Shown piece after piece: positions 26,632 through 37,022 of a stretch of DNA of 64,000 bases; positions within the stretch are counted from its first letter, which is position 1; the number at the start of each line of letters is the position of its first letter. The notes beneath the pieces are model-generated. The model worked only from the letters and a program-made list of their open reading frames with translations. It made no database searches and was not told where the DNA came from. The stretch is taken from positions 1 to 64,000 of the forward strand of contig CAWGRQ010000026.1 of the NCBI GenBank assembly GCA_963824985.1, in the 5' to 3' direction. The translations under genes were made by a program, and so were the position numbers. The stretch comes from JAFNAG01 sp963824985. Its GTDB lineage: Bacteria > Acidobacteriota > UBA6911.

Positions 26632-27045
26632 AACGCAAAAAACAAAAACGCCACGGATTTCACGGATTTCACGGATTTGTCAGAAAATTCTCGGTATCGC
26701 AAAACCCCACGCGCGAGCGATGGATTACCCGACCGTCATCGCAGTCCGGCCGGCGCTGCTCCTCAACCTCGACGCCAGGTCACTCCAGTCAAACGTGTGA
26801 TCCGCCAGGATTGTTGAATCTGTGGAATCCGTGTAATCCGTGGCGTTTTTGCTTTTTCCCGCAATTCATGCCGAAAGCGGTACCAAGCTATTTGAATCTG
26901 TGCAATCCGTGTAATCCGTGGCGTTTTTGCTTTTTTGCCGCAATTCATGCCGAAAGCGGTACCAAGCTATTTGAATCTGTGGAATCCGTGTAATCCGTGG
27001 CGTTTTTGCTTTTTACCGCAGTTCATGCCGAAAGCCGTGGCAAGC
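26632..27045. repeat. Array of AATCCGTGTAATCCGTGG repeats, three tandem units of about 78 bp plus an inverted fragment
   Basis: Units at 26814-26891, 26892-26970 and 26971-27045 each contain GAATCTGTG-AATCCGTG, GTAATCCGTGGCGTTTTTGC, a T-run and a CATGCCGAAAGC stretch. An inverted copy of the core lies at 26650-26685 (CCACGGATTTCACGGATTT). Related single copies occur at 19539-19585, 20660-20690, 52150-52180 and 52390-52435. The array fills the intergenic space between mobA and the S55-like peptidase and creates spurious open frames. The units carry no unique spacers. Confidence 0.85.
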
Positions 27046-27153
27046 AAATGGGGCCAGACTGACTTGACCGCCTTGGAAGCGGGGTTCTATACTATCACTC
27101 TGTTGCTCCTGATGGAGTTACCGCGGAGTTCCCTCGGAAAGGTGCCTCTTGCA

Positions 27154-29013
27154 ATGATAAAAAAATGGTTATGGGCGGCAGTGCTCGGTATTCTGCTGCC
27201 GCTGCCTGGAAACGTCTGGCCTCAGAATTCCTTTTATCGCATCGAGGATCTGAGGCCCGGAATGAAAGGGATCGGCAAGACCTGTTATCAGGGGAACACG
27301 CCGGAAGAATTTCAGGTCGAAATTCTGGGAGTGTTGCGCGGGCTGAATCCCGGGTCGGATGCCGTACTGGCCCGCTTGAGCGGCGGGCCGCTGGCAGAGG
27401 TTGGGGTTTTCGAAGGGATGAGCGGGAGCCCGGTCTTCATTGATGGCAAGCTGCTGGGTGCCGTGGCCTTTTCCTATCCTTTTGCGAAGGAGGCGATCGG
27501 GGGAATTACGCCGATCTCCCAGATGGTGGACGCGTTCGCGGAAGGGATAGGCGGAGAAAGTTCGGGCTCGAGGGTGATCATAAAGAAAAGCTCGTTCTGG
27601 AAATACCAGTTGCCCGAACCCGGCGGCCCGAGCCTGATGGCGGGGCCGGTGGTTACCGAATTGGATGCGCGCCTGCAACCTCCTCTGGCCCCTTTCGCCG
27701 GGCATGCCCTGTTGCCGATTGCGACGCCGCTGAGCATGGGGGGGCTGAGTGCCGAGGCGTTGCGGCTCTTTGCGCCGCAGTTTCGCGCGCTCGGGTTTTC
27801 GGTCATGCAGGGCTCCGGTGCCGCGACCCTGCAGGCCGGGGGATCGGCGCCGAGAGGGGAGCCAGTGGCCGATGACACGCCGCTCGTGCCGGGATCCAAT
27901 CTCATCATACCGCTCGTGCGCGGCGATCTGGACGTGTCCGCGGGAGGCACGGTTACGCATATCGACGGCAAAAAGCTGTATGCCTTCGGGCATCCGCTTT
28001 TCAACCTCGGATTCAGCGAGCTGCCGATGTACAAGGGGAAGGCGATCACGGTCTTTCCGAGCCTGCAGAGTTCGTTCAAGATTCTGGAAGCCACGGCACC
28101 GGTCGGCACGCTGCGTCAGGATCGCGGGCTGGGGGTGTTCGGCCTACTCGGGGAAAACCCGACCACGATTCCGATGCGGGTGCGCACGACCACGAGCCGA
28201 GGCGTTACCAAAACCTTCCACTATGAGCTGGCGCGCGACCGCCTGTTGACTCCTCTGCTGATCAACCTGACCCTGTTCAACAGCATCACCGCCACGGAAC
28301 GAACCATGGGTGTTTCCACCATCCGGGTGAAGGGGAAGATCCTGCTCAAAGGCGAGGAGCCGATCGAGCTCGAGAACCGGTTCTCTTCCCAGGGGAGCTC
28401 GGCGGCCAACGCGGCATTGTCGATTGCGGTTCCGGTAAATTTCATTTTCGCCTCCGGCTACAAAGATCTCGATTTTGAGGACATTGATATCGAGGTTTCT
28501 TCCGTGGAGGATGACCGGCTCGCGCAGTTGGACTCTCTGCGGATCGACCGTTCGGAATTGAAGGCCGGAGAAGCTCTCCGCCTGGACATTTTTTACAAAA
28601 AGTCAACGGGCGAAATCGTCCAGGATGCATACCCGGTAAGGATTCCCGAAGAGATCACTCCCGGCCCGCTTTCGGTCCTGGTAGCGGATGGGACCACCCT
28701 CATGACCATGGACGCCAGAGAGCAGGGAGATGATCTGATCCCGCGGGATCTGTCGCAGCTGATCAAGTTCATCAACAACCTGCGCAAGAACGACCGGCTC
28801 TACCTGCGCATGTTCCGGCGTGAGCCTGGAGCGGTGGTCAATGGGGAAGGTCTCCCCGGGCTGCCGCCTTCAATCCTCTCGATTCTCAAGTCGGAGCGCA
28901 ACACCGGCAGCATGACCCCGATCCAGACGATGCCCCTGATGGAGTTTGAGCTCCCTCCCGGCGACTATATCGTGAGCGGGTCCAGGATCATGAATCTCGT
29001 AATCAAACCCTAA
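27154..29013 (+). CDS. Exported SpoIVB-like (S55) serine peptidase domain protein
   Basis: About 619 residues with an N-terminal signal peptide (KKWLWAAVLGILLPLPG). Residues 88-93, GMSGSP, followed by VFIDGKLLGAVAFSY, are the serine box of the SpoIVB/S55 peptidase family, and YAFGHPLFNLG around His280 resembles its histidine region. In B. subtilis SpoIVB the histidine precedes the serine; here the order is reversed. The C-terminal 250 residues are beta-rich and ends with PPGDYIVSGSRIMNLVIK. It probably acts in the periplasm or at the cell surface, processing a protein or acting as a scaffold. The start at 27154 is set by the signal peptide; the frame extends upstream through repeat DNA only. 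The next gene begins 87 bases downstream. Confidence 0.78.
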   Translation: MIKKWLWAAVLGILLPLPGNVWPQNSFYRIEDLRPGMKGIGKTCYQGNTPEEFQVEILGVLRGLNPGSDAVLARLSGGPLAEVGVFEGMSGSPVFIDGKLLGAVAFSYPFAKEAIGGITPISQMVDAFAEGIGGESSGSRVIIKKSSFWKYQLPEPGGPSLMAGPVVTELDARLQPPLAPFAGHALLPIATPLSMGGLSAEALRLFAPQFRALGFSVMQGSGAATLQAGGSAPRGEPVADDTPLVPGSNLIIPLVRGDLDVSAGGTVTHIDGKKLYAFGHPLFNLGFSELPMYKGKAITVFPSLQSSFKILEATAPVGTLRQDRGLGVFGLLGENPTTIPMRVRTTTSRGVTKTFHYELARDRLLTPLLINLTLFNSITATERTMGVSTIRVKGKILLKGEEPIELENRFSSQGSSAANAALSIAVPVNFIFASGYKDLDFEDIDIEVSSVEDDRLAQLDSLRIDRSELKAGEALRLDIFYKKSTGEIVQDAYPVRIPEEITPGPLSVLVADGTTLMTMDAREQGDDLIPRDLSQLIKFINNLRKNDRLYLRMFRREPGAVVNGEGLPGLPPSILSILKSERNTGSMTPIQTMPLMEFELPPGDYIVSGSRIMNLVIKP

Positions 29014-29100
29014 CTGGGAGGCGCTGTTGCCGGTTCCCGGCAGTCCAGACCCGGCCGGGCGGCAGGCATCTTCCCCGCATTTCGACAATCGGAGCCATTC

Positions 29101-31325
29101 ATGCGACACCGAGGCCCACTTCTCTTTCTGACCTTATTGGCAGTGACCTGTGCCCTGCAGGCGGTCTCTCCCCAATTCTGGGAAAACTTCACCCAGGATG
29201 AGCTGCTGAAAGGAACCCTGACGCAGGTATCCCTGGGTTCAGACGGTAGACTCTCCCTGGCTCCGGCCTATGACCTGTACTACGACACCGGCCAGGCATT
29301 CATCTTTTCGATGGTGCGCGACAAGGCGGGCAACCTGTATCTGGGGACGGGGCATGAGGGAAAGGTCTTCAGGGTCGATCCGCAGGGGAAAGGGGCTCTC
29401 TATTATCAGTCCAAGGAACTCGATGTATTTGCCATGGCTCTTGATGCCTCCGGCGTCCTTTATGTCGGCACCTCGCCGGACGGAAAGGTGTACAAGGTGA
29501 CCGGACCGAACCAGGCGACCGAATTCTGCGACCCGGAGGAAAAGTACATCTGGTCAATGCTCTTCGATGATGCCGGCAATCTCTACGTGGGGACGGGGGG
29601 CCACGGCGCGATTCTACAAGGTCACCAGCGGAGGCGCCAAATCGACCTTCTACACTTTGGAGGACAGCAACGTCATGTGCCTGTTGCGTGCGGAGGGGGG
29701 TAACCTGCTTGCCGGCACGTCTCCAGGCGGCCTGCTTCTCGAAATCAATCCAGAAGGGAAAGCTTTCACGCTGCTCGACTCGCCTCAGGAAGAGATTCGC
29801 GCCCTGGCCATCGATCGTTTCGGCACGATCTATGCCGTGGCGGCCAGTTCAAGGGCGGGGGCCAAAGCCGGGCCCACCGCCGGCTCGAGTCAGGCTTCCG
29901 GAGGGGCCCTGCCGGTAGCCGCAATTCAGATCCTGGCCAATCTCGCGGACAAATCGCAGGAAAAGCCCTCCTCCGTGTCGGCTCCGGGGGGAGAGAAGGA
30001 CTCGGACGGGGCCAAATCCTCGATCATCGCGGTGGCCAAGGGGGGGAGCATCGAGACGATTTACAACTCGGACGACCGGATGGTGTACGACCTGCTGGTG
30101 CGCAGCGACAACAGCCTGCTGGCGGCCAGCGGCGGCAAAGGCCGGCTGCTGTCGATCAATGCCGCCAAGCAGGTCGAGGTGGTGACCGATTCTCCCGGAA
30201 GAACAGATGACCCGGCTGGTGGCGGCCGGCGATGTGGTCTTCGTCGCCGGAAGCAACCAGGGGAAGGTGTACCGGCTCCAGGCGCAGCAGGCGTCGAGCG
30301 GCACCTACGAATCCCGTGTTTTCGATTCCAAAATCGTGAGCTCCTGGGGAAGGATCGCGTGGCGGTTCGCCAATCCCTCGGGGGGGATGCTCGAAGTTGC
30401 CACCAGGACCGGCAACACCGACAAGCCCGACAACACCTGGAGTGACTGGAGTGCGCCGCTTTCCGCATCGGGCGAACAGATCACGAGCCCCAAGGCGCGG
30501 TTCCTGCAGTGGCGGGCTACGATCAATCGCGGGACAAACGCGGCGGCCACGGACTTTCTGGAGCGAGTGCAGATACCCTACCTCCAGGAGAACCTGCGCC
30601 CGCAAGTGGTCAGCATGACCGTGCTCCCTTCGGGGATGGCCTTGCAGAAAACCCCGATGCTGTCCTCGGGATCAATGAGCCTGGGCGTCTCGTCCACAAC
30701 CAGCGACGGCCGGTCGTTGAACTCTCCGCGGCAGCGCGGCAAGAATGACACCCTTCTGCCGCCGCGCCAGTCCCTGGAGCCCGGCGCGCAGTCCTTCACC
30801 TGGAAAGCCGAGGACGACAACGAGGACACCCTCGCCTATTCCATCTATTTCAAGGGAGAAGGCGAATCGGACTGGAAGCTGCTGGCCAAGGATCTGGAGG
30901 ACACTTTTTATACGTTGGACGGCACAGCCCTTCCCGACGGCGTTTACTCCCTGAAGGTGGTAGCGAGCGATGCCGGCTCGAATGCCTATGGCAAGGGTCT
31001 GATCGGCGAACTGGTGTCCCGGCCGTTCGTGATCAGCAACGCAACCCCGGTGATCACCCTTACCGGCCAGCAGATCAATGGGAAAAGAGTGGACGTCTCG
31101 TTTCGCGCCGTTGCCGGAGCGGGCCGGATTGCGAGCGGTGAGTTTTCCATCGATGGCGGAGAATGGTTCCTGGTATTCCCCAAGGACGGGATCGCCGATT
31201 CCGCCGCCGAGGAGTTTCAGTTCGTGACTCCGGATCTCGCTCCTGGGGAGCACCTGATAGGGGTACGGGCCAGCGACGGCAACGGCAGCACAGGCACCAC
31301 CAGGGTGATCGTCAAGATCCAGTGA
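29101..31325 (+). pseudogene. Exported beta-propeller / Ig-like protein, interrupted by two frameshifts
   Basis: Read through two corrections this is a protein of about 741 residues with a signal peptide (PLLFLTLLAVTCALQAV). Blades of the type AGNLYLGTGHEGKVFRVD and SGVLYVGTSPDGKVYKVT form a propeller over the first 380 residues; the C-terminal part has fibronectin-like strands (YSIYFKGEGESDWKLLAKDL, then a VRASDGNGSTGTTRVIV end). The first shift is an extra T near 29612 (GCGATTCTACAAG instead of GCGATCTACAAG); the second an extra C near 30195. There are no internal stops in the corrected frame, so these may be sequence errors. It is downstream of the S55-like peptidase gene on the same strand and may be its partner. 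Function is unknown. Confidence 0.75.
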
Positions 31326-31820
31326 TCGAGTAGTCGCGGAGGAATAGCAACCCGCCGCTCCGAACATGACCTTTTTAGATAATACTGCCGAAGTATCCTT
31401 GGAGATTTCCGGTCCCTTCACAGACCCCAGCGCCGAAGACATGGAGCTATAATCACGCGGTGCGCGCGACATCTGCTATTTTCATGCGTCACCGGATGCG
31501 CCACGGCGCATGAGGAGCTGCTCCGAAATAAAGGCAGAAAGCCCAGAAGGTCGGTATCGGAATCGTGGCAGCAATCGCAGTCCCGTTCGGCCTTCCCGGT
31601 CCGAAAAAGCCGACGGCGATAGCGATAGCGATTCCGACCCCCACAATTGCCAACCAGAGAGGCGTCATCTTTTCATGCGTCCCAGGCGCGCCCCGGGCGC
31701 CTGCGCGGCGGCACCGGAATTCGCTCATAACCGCAGGCTTTCCGGACCCGGACCAATCCGGGACGCAGAGCCAATCCGCGTTCGTCAGTATCCTGTGTCC
31801 GGCGACACCTGCTTGATGCC
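31326..31820. other. Intergenic region made of dispersed repeat fragments
   Basis: No gene is supported. Positions 31355-31440 (ACTGCCGAAGTATCCTTGG, then AGATTTCCGGTCCCTTC) recur at 59448-59530 in the same orientation. Positions 31480-31525 match the CATGCGTCACCGG...GCGCATGAGGAGCTG hairpin repeat at 52343, and 31551-31650 contains GATAGCGATAGCGATTCCGA tracts. A shortened CATGCGTCCCAGG hairpin lies near 31672-31700. Confidence 0.7.
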
Positions 31821-32651
31821 TCATGAATCATGGGTCTTCGTGACAGCCGCGGCGGACCGGCCGGCAGCATCATCGGCGCGGCCCTGAGACTCCGGAGATC
31901 GCAGGACAGAGCGGGCCCCCGCGCCCCCCGAACTCCTGACGGCTGCGACCTCGGCGGGCGTCAGGGGGCGGAACTTGCCGATCTCCAGTCCTTCCAGGGT
32001 CAGCGGGCCGATGCCGGTGCGCACCAGCTTCAGCACCTGAAAGCCCACCGCTTCCATCATCCGGCGCACCTCCCGGTTTTTCCCTTCCTCCAGGACCACT
32101 TCAAGCCTGGTGTACCGGCCTCGATCTTCCATGCGGTGCACTTCCCGGGGGCGCGCCCAGTCTCCGCGTTTCATCCTGACTCCCGCAGCCAGCGCCGCCA
32201 TCGTCTCATCGTTCATCAGTCCATTCAGTTTGACCAGGTATCGTTTGCCAATCCGTGATGACGGATCCGTTACGTGATTGGCAAACTCGGTGTCGTTGGT
32301 GAGCAGGAGGAGCCCGGAAGTGTCCTGGTCCAGTCGCCCCACCGGCGCCACCCACGGGACACTCTTGTCCAGATAATCATAAATGGTGGCGCGCCCCCCC
32401 GGATCTCCATGACTGGTAATGACTCCACGGGGCTTGTAGAAGAGCAGGTAGGTTTTTCGCACCTGCTTCAATCGCCCGCCGTCCAGGTGCAGAATATCCC
32501 GATCCGGCTTTACCCAGACATCGGGATCCCTCACCACCCGACCGTTGACCTTTACCCGCCCCGAGGCGATCATCGTGCGCGCCGCGCCGCGGGAGGCCAG
32601 GCCCGATCGCGACAGCATCCGATCAAGGGTCATGACGCTTTTGTCCTTCAT
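31821..32651 (-). CDS. RluB/RsuA-family pseudouridine synthase
   Basis: About 276 residues. The N-terminal S4 RNA-binding domain reads LDRMLSRSGLASRGAARTMI with ASGRVKVNGRVV; the catalytic domain has LLFYKPRGVITSH, then VAPVGRLDQDTSGLLLLTND with the catalytic Asp, and later EGKNREVRRMMEAVGFQVLK, GIGPLTLEGL. It isomerises uridine in rRNA, probably 23S as in RluB. The C-terminal 40 residues are low-complexity and specific to this lineage. Starts at 32651 and 32633 are both possible; the S4 domain begins right after the second. Confidence 0.93.
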   Translation of the reverse strand: MKDKSVMTLDRMLSRSGLASRGAARTMIASGRVKVNGRVVRDPDVWVKPDRDILHLDGGRLKQVRKTYLLFYKPRGVITSHGDPGGRATIYDYLDKSVPWVAPVGRLDQDTSGLLLLTNDTEFANHVTDPSSRIGKRYLVKLNGLMNDETMAALAAGVRMKRGDWARPREVHRMEDRGRYTRLEVVLEEGKNREVRRMMEAVGFQVLKLVRTGIGPLTLEGLEIGKFRPLTPAEVAAVRSSGGAGARSVLRSPESQGRADDAAGRSAAAVTKTHDS

Positions 32652-33101
32652 ATCTTGGGTGTACCACACCCCGGGGCCTCCAGCGACAACAAAAAATGTA
32701 AAGGACACGATTCGCAGAGCCGGTTTGGCGCAACTCCAGGAACCGGTCCGGAGCGGGCGCGTTTACGGGAGGCCAATCAGTCTGCTCTATTCCTGAAGAA
32801 GGGATCGAACAGCACATCTCGGGACACGGAAAAACGCGGATGAACACGGATCGGCACAGCGTGCAGAGCTTTTTCCGCCCTTTGGGGATCCGGGTCGGGC
32901 CGCCGGATTTCGTTTGGTTCACCCGGAATTCCCCGCCATAATGGCTCTACGCCGGGGGCAATCGTGCCGCACCGGCCGGGGGGCCCACCCGACCGGCGGA
33001 CCCGCAGCCGTTGCGGCCCGCCACACCGTTCAAACCCGCCGCGTACGCCGGGAATGGTTTCGGAGAGGCTCCGACAAGCCCTGAACCGGGGATCGGGGGC
33101 G
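32652..33101. other. Intergenic region without a recognised gene
   Basis: No gene or strong motif was found. There is an ACGCGGATGAACACGGATC stretch near 32835-32855 that resembles the inverse of a fragment near 59412-59430 (CCGCGTTCATCCGCATC), again suggesting a dispersed repeat. Open frames that extend the PilZ gene upstream into this region are not conserved. Confidence 0.5.
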
Positions 33102-33794
33102 ATGGACTTGGGTATGATTCCGGGAATTCCGATAGCCGCAAATGATCTGCTGCACATTACCCTGACCCAGGCCGAAACAGCCGGATCCTGGGAGAGTCGG
33201 GTCGAGGACATTGCGGCAGGCGAACTGCTGATCGTCTGGCCCAAAGAGGGCGGAAAACTCATTCCCATAGATCCTCAGGAGATGATTACCGTCACGTTCG
33301 GGCGCCTGCGGCAGGTTTACGAATTCGAGGCCATCGTGGCCGGTTTGATCCGGGAGCCCGTTGCCCTGCTCGCCGTGCGCCCGTCGGGCGCCCTGCGCAG
33401 TTTTGAACGCCGGTCCGACGTTCGGGTTCGGGCGCTGGCCCGCGTGGAATTGTCCGCCAAGGTGGTCAGGCTGGCGGCGTTCAGGAATACCAGGAGCAGC
33501 CATCGCATCAGGACCCAGACCCTGAACCTGAGCGCCGGAGGCTTCATCATTCATCATCACTCTGCAATCCCCATCGGAACGATATTTGCGGTCACCCTGG
33601 CGCTCCCCGGCGAACGCCGGCAATCTATAACCATGAGCGCCGTGCTGGTGCGCTGCCTGGCACTCGCCGATCCCGATACACAGGCAGAGGGGTACGAATT
33701 AGGGTTTCATTTCGAGCGCATCTCCGAAGCCGGCCGCGCACGAATCCTCAGGTTCATATTCGGAGTGCAGCGGGAGGAAAAGAACGACGAGTAG
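33102..33794 (+). CDS. PilZ domain protein with YcgR-like N-terminal domain
   Basis: About 230 residues. The first 100 (MIPGIPIAANDLLHITL, GELLIVWPKEGGKLIPID) fit the PilZN domain of YcgR-type flagellar or surface-motility regulators. The PilZ domain follows, with the c-di-GMP binding motif FERRSDVRVRA (RxxxR) and, about 50 residues later, TLNLSAGGFII, which matches D/NxSxxG. A final helical end reads RILRFIFGVQREE. The protein probably binds cyclic di-GMP and controls motility, adhesion or polysaccharide production. No diguanylate cyclase or target gene is nearby. The start at 33102 is chosen because homology begins there; a start at 33054 is possible. Confidence 0.87.
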   Translation: MDLGMIPGIPIAANDLLHITLTQAETAGSWESRVEDIAAGELLIVWPKEGGKLIPIDPQEMITVTFGRLRQVYEFEAIVAGLIREPVALLAVRPSGALRSFERRSDVRVRALARVELSAKVVRLAAFRNTRSSHRIRTQTLNLSAGGFIIHHHSAIPIGTIFAVTLALPGERRQSITMSAVLVRCLALADPDTQAEGYELGFHFERISEAGRARILRFIFGVQREEKNDE

Positions 33795-34180
33795 CAAAGC
33801 CCGGGGGGAGCATGGCCATGAGCGAACCGGAAAATCGGGTCATATCACCCGACCGATTGGGGAAAATTGCCTGTTTCCACCCTGCGGCCGGGAATGGGAA
33901 GCGACGGGTCATGCTGTATTTCTCTACAGTATTTATTCCCCTTCCGCGGGCCTTGTGGAATCGTAAATTGTTCATATGATGAAAAATATAATATATCCGG
34001 GGAAAACACCGGGGTTACGATCAGGTCGGCGGGTGGCAACGGCGAGCGCTGAATATTTCAATGGTTCCGAACGTGCTTACATGCTCTGTTCGCTGGAATG
34101 GGTAGGGGTTGGTGTGTGCTGTGACCGAGACGGCGCTCATGGGAGACGGTTGTCTCGGGTAAGGGGCTGTAAAACCTGGC
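33795..34180. other. Intergenic region upstream of the cytochrome operon
   Basis: No gene was found. An AT-rich stretch at about 33960-34005 (TTGTTCATATGATG, then AAAAATATAATATATCC) stands out from the GC-rich surroundings and may hold the promoter of the multiheme cytochrome genes. A -10-like TATAAT lies in it, but a well-spaced -35 is not clear. Confidence 0.4.
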
Positions 34181-36958
34181 ATGAGATTCAGAACTAAGCT
34201 GTGGCTGGTGATGGCGATCATGAGTTTTCCCTGGAGCGCTGCGGCGCAGAAGGTGGAAGACTGCATGATGTGCCATGAAGACAAGACCCTGACGACGAAG
34301 AGGGAAGGCCGGACGGTTTCCCTGTTCGTCGATGCCGGCAAGTTCGCTTCGTCGATTCATGGATCGCTTACGTGTGTCGATTGCCACACTGACCTGCAGA
34401 ACAAGGAGTTTCCCCACGAGGCAAAGCTGGCCAAGGTTGCGTGCGGCACGTGCCACACGGAGGAGGAGCAGCAGCATGCGGGATCGCTGCACGGGAAAGC
34501 GGTCGCGCGCGGCGACGTCCTGGCGCCGCGCTGCAAGGACTGCCACGGCAACCACGATATCCTGCCGGTGAAGAATCCGCTCTCGGCGGTAGCTCCGGGC
34601 CGCATTCCCTATGTTTGCGGGAAGTGCCATTCGGAGGGGACGCCGGTACAGCGCCAGCGGGAGATTCACGAGTCGAACATCATCGAAAATTATTCGGAGA
34701 GCATGCATGGCGAGGCCCTGCTGAAGAAGGGGCTGGTGGTCGCGGCCACCTGTGTTTCGTGCCACACGGCGCATCAGATCCTGCCGCACACGGATCCCCG
34801 CTCCTCGATCGCCAGGAGGAACATCGCCGCAACCTGCACGAAGTGCCACGCGCAGATCGAGTATGTGCACCGGAAGGTGATCAAGGGGGAACTGTGGGAG
34901 AAGGAGCTGCACGTGCTCCCGGCCTGCGTCGACTGTCATCAGCCGCACAAGGTCCGCAAGGTTTTTTACGATCAGGGAATGGCCGACGCGGATTGCCTGC
35001 GGTGCCACGATCGCATCGATATCAAGTCCTCCAAGGACGGCCGGTCGTTGCGCGTCGACGCTTCCGAGTTCGAGCCATTCGATGCATGTGAAGCAGTCGT
35101 GCAGCCAGTGTCATGCCGGCGTCAGCACCTCGAGCCTGCGGCCCTGCGAGACGATCACCCAGAAGGTGGACTGCGCTTCCTGCCACGCCGAGGTGGGTCA
35201 ACAGTACCAGCAGAGCACTCACGGGCAGCTTTTTGCGAAGAACGATCCCAACGCGCCCACCTGTCTGGAGTGTCACGGCACCCACGGTGTCCATGGGAAA
35301 AAGGATCCGGCCTCCGCCGACCTTTCCGACGAATGTTCCGGTCCTGTGCGCCAAATGTCATCGGATCGGCCAGAAGGCGGCGGTCCGCTATACCGGGTCC
35401 GGAGAAGGAAATCGTCGAGCGGTACACGGAGAGCATTCACGGCAAGGGTCTGTTGAAGAGCGGGCTGGTGGTCACGGCCATGTGCACCAGTTGCCACACG
35501 GCCCATCGTGAGCTGCCACACGACAATCCGCAATCGAGCGTCAACGTCAACAACGTGCCTGCGACGTGCGGCAACTGCCACAACGGGATCGAGGAGCAGT
35601 TCGAACACAGCGTGCACTCCGGGACCGTTTCCAAGAGCGACAAGCCGCTTCCGGTGTGCAACGACTGTCACAGCGCTCACACGATCCGGCGCACCGACGA
35701 ACGAGGGGTTCAAGCTCACGATCATGACCCAGTGCGGCCGGTGTCACGAGGCAGATTGCCAAGACCTATTTCGACACCTATCACGGCAAGGTATCGCAGC
35801 TCGGGTACACCAAGACGGCGAAATGTTATGACTGTCACGGGGCGCATGACATTCTGCCGATCTCGGATCCGCGCTCGCATCTGAGCCGGACCAACGTGGT
35901 GGCCGACCTGCCAGAAGTGCCACCCGGGCGCCACGCGCCGGTTCGCGGGCTATCTGACGCATGCGACCCACCACGACCCGGCGAAGTATCCCGTGGCTGT
36001 TCTGGACCTTCTGGGGCATGACGGGCCTGCTGATCGGCACCTTTACGATCGGCGGAGCGCATACTCTGATGTGGCTGCCGCGGGCGTTCATGATGCGCCG
36101 CGCGAACGGCCGCGCGCATGTCGGCCGGGGACACCGCCGAGTATCGAGCGCTTCACGCGGCTGAACCGGCTTCTGCATGCCGCGATGATCGTGAGCTTCA
36201 TGAGCCTGGCCCTGACCGGCATGACGCTGAAATTCTCCTACACGACCTGGGCCTCGACGCTTTCGCGTTTACTGGGAGGGTTCGAGTCGGCGGGCTACAT
36301 TCATCGCCTGGCGGCCGCCATCATGGTCGGCGTGTTCATCACCCACATCGTCGACCTGGTGCGCCGCAAGCGGCGCGAGAAGCGGTCCTGGATGGGCCTG
36401 ATCTTCGGGCCGGACTCGATGCTGCCGAATCGCCGTGATCTGACCGACTTCATCGGCTCGATCAAGTGGTTCCTGGGGATGGGCGAGCGCCCGCGGTTCG
36501 GCCGCTGGACCTACTGGGAAAAATTCGACTATTTTGCCGTATTCTGGGGCATATTCGTCATCGGCTCCACGGGCCTGACGCTCTGGTTCCCGGAATTGTT
36601 TACCCGGATCATGCCCGGCTGGTTCCTCAATGTGGCGACCATTATCCACAGCGACGAGGCGCTTCTGGCAACCGGATTCATTTTTACCGTGCATTTTTTC
36701 AATACCCACCTGCGTCCTGAGAAGTTCCCCATGGATATCGTGGTCTTCACCGGACGCATGCCGGTCGAGGAATTCCGCCAGGACAAGCCGGCCGAGTACG
36801 AGGCGCTGGTCCAGAGCGGAGAGCTCGAAAAGTATCTGGTGGAACCCTATCCGCCGATCGTGGTCCGCACCATCCGCATCTTCGCCTGGGGAGCACTTGC
36901 CCTAGGCTTCAGCATGGTGATCTGGATCGTGTACGCGATGTTATTTGCCTACCGGTAA
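34181..36958 (+). pseudogene. 19-heme c-type cytochrome fused to a membrane cytochrome b domain, frameshifted
   Basis: Joining the frames gives about 920 residues: a signal peptide (LWLVMAIMSFPWSAAAQ), a periplasmic part with 19 CxxCH haem-binding motifs (CMMCH, CVDCH, CGTCH, CKDCH and so on to CQKCH near 35909), then membrane helices from about 36000 (WLFWTFWGMTGLLIG) and a b-type domain with HAAMIVSFMSLALTGM and IHRLAAAIMVGVFITHIV. Architecture matches the intact neighbour at 37023. About eight frame changes lie between 35075 and 36130; seven read as one extra base (for example GAGCCATTC for GAGCATTC at 35075). No haem motif is lost, so this may be a sequencing problem rather than decay. 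It probably oxidises quinol and passes electrons outward, as proposed for CbcL-type proteins of Geobacter. Confidence 0.8.
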
Positions 36959-37022
36959 TTCATCCCGGCGGCGGTTGCCGGTTACGGATGGAATCACCGG
37001 CCTGTTCATGGATAAGGGAATT

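Noticed and set aside
26814..27045. Possible CRISPR array
   Set aside because: The units are contiguous near-identical repeats of about 78 bp without unique spacers, and no cas genes are present.
34181..36958. Programmed ribosomal frameshifting in the 19-heme cytochrome
   Set aside because: About eight shifts without slippery sites or pseudoknots cannot be programmed; indel errors or decay are simpler.
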